Shown: piece by piece, positions 50,270 to 50,321 of the stretch
Layout: each line of letters starts with the position of its first letter
How positions within the stretch are numbered: position 1 is the first letter of the stretch
DNA from: JBKHDT01 sp049974825
Lineage (GTDB): Bacteria; Pseudomonadota; Gammaproteobacteria; Halothiobacillales; Halothiobacillaceae
Length of the DNA: 50,321 nucleotides
Direction: 5' to 3'
Assembly (NCBI GenBank): GCA_049974825.1
Contig: JBNGDJ010000004.1
Location: forward strand, 1 to 50,321
The notes under the pieces: generated by a model
What the model saw: the letters and a program-made list of their open reading frames with translations, nothing else
Told to the model about the DNA's origin: nothing
Databases searched by the model: none
Position numbers and translations under genes: made by a program

Positions 50270-50321
50270 GGGAAGGTCTGCACGAATGCAGACCTTCCCG
50301 TGCAGGGCATGGATGCCCTGC
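50270..50321 (+). repeat. Triple-hairpin repeat, copy F (cut by window end)
   Basis: Hairpin 1 is a perfect 13-bp stem: GGGAAGGTCTGCA, loop CGAA, TGCAGACCTTCCC. Hairpin 2: GCAGGGCA, loop TGGA, TGCCCTGC, ending at the last base of the window. It differs from copy E at only 2 of 52 positions. Located 18 bp upstream of the purT start codon. Confidence 0.92.

Overview
The window is a high-GC, gene-dense stretch of a draft assembly, with two 100-N gaps at 15-114 and 49045-49144. It comes from a motile, carboxysome-bearing, chemolithoautotrophic gammaproteobacterium. The flagellar/chemotaxis order (fliLMNOPQR-flhBA-flhF-fleN-fliA-cheYZAB-parC-parP-cheW) is the polar-flagellum arrangement of Pseudomonas-like gammaproteobacteria. 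The RuBisCO is form IA inside an alpha-carboxysome (cso) operon. Several proteins have long acidic linkers. A sulfur-oxidising, possibly halophilic or alkaliphilic member of the Chromatiales/Ectothiorhodospiraceae is my best guess; that is inference, because no sulfur-oxidation gene lies in the window.

Layout. 1-1660 (+): the 3' part of a fliK-type gene with an in-frame 15-bp minisatellite, then fhlB. 1701-19910 (-): one long flagellar/chemotaxis cluster with many ATGA overlaps. 20161-22220 (-): a diguanylate cyclase and rsmI. 22317-26665 (+): lpoA, yraN, a SIS-domain gene and an FAD-dependent 2-hydroxyacid dehydrogenase. 26905-30762 (-): a bicarbonate-uptake and regulation block (sulP, sbtA, PII-like, cbbR). 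31149-39484 (-): the cso operon cbbL-cbbS-csoS2-csoSCA-csoS4A-csoS4B-three csoS1-ferritin-like-acRAF-54-codon ORF, closed by an intrinsic terminator near 31000. 40120-40746 (+): csoS1D, divergent from cbbL. 40996-43954 (-): a small unknown gene, tilS and accA. 44306-48918 (+): uvrD, an ABC-F gene and sixA. 48957-50251 (-): purT, interrupted by an assembly gap.

Functional logic. SulP and SbtA would import bicarbonate, with the PII-like protein tuning SbtA and CbbR linking supply to RuBisCO expression. The cso operon builds the shell (CsoS1, CsoS4, CsoS1D), scaffold (CsoS2), carbonic anhydrase (CsoSCA) and enzyme (CbbLS). FlhF, FleN, ParC and ParP would place flagella and chemoreceptor arrays at the pole.

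The most notable unexplained feature is a dispersed ~85-bp repeat made of three consecutive hairpins. Seven copies (A-G) were found, all in the same orientation and all between genes. Four lie 16-36 bp upstream of start codons (fliL, tilS, accA, purT), and one directly follows the csoS1D stop codon. Other points of interest are the 54-codon ORF at the end of the cso operon with a near-terminal Trp, stem-loops after each csoS1 gene, the elastin-like minisatellite in fliK, and a purT gap that probably hides only 2 bases. No tRNA, rRNA, insertion sequence or CRISPR array was seen.
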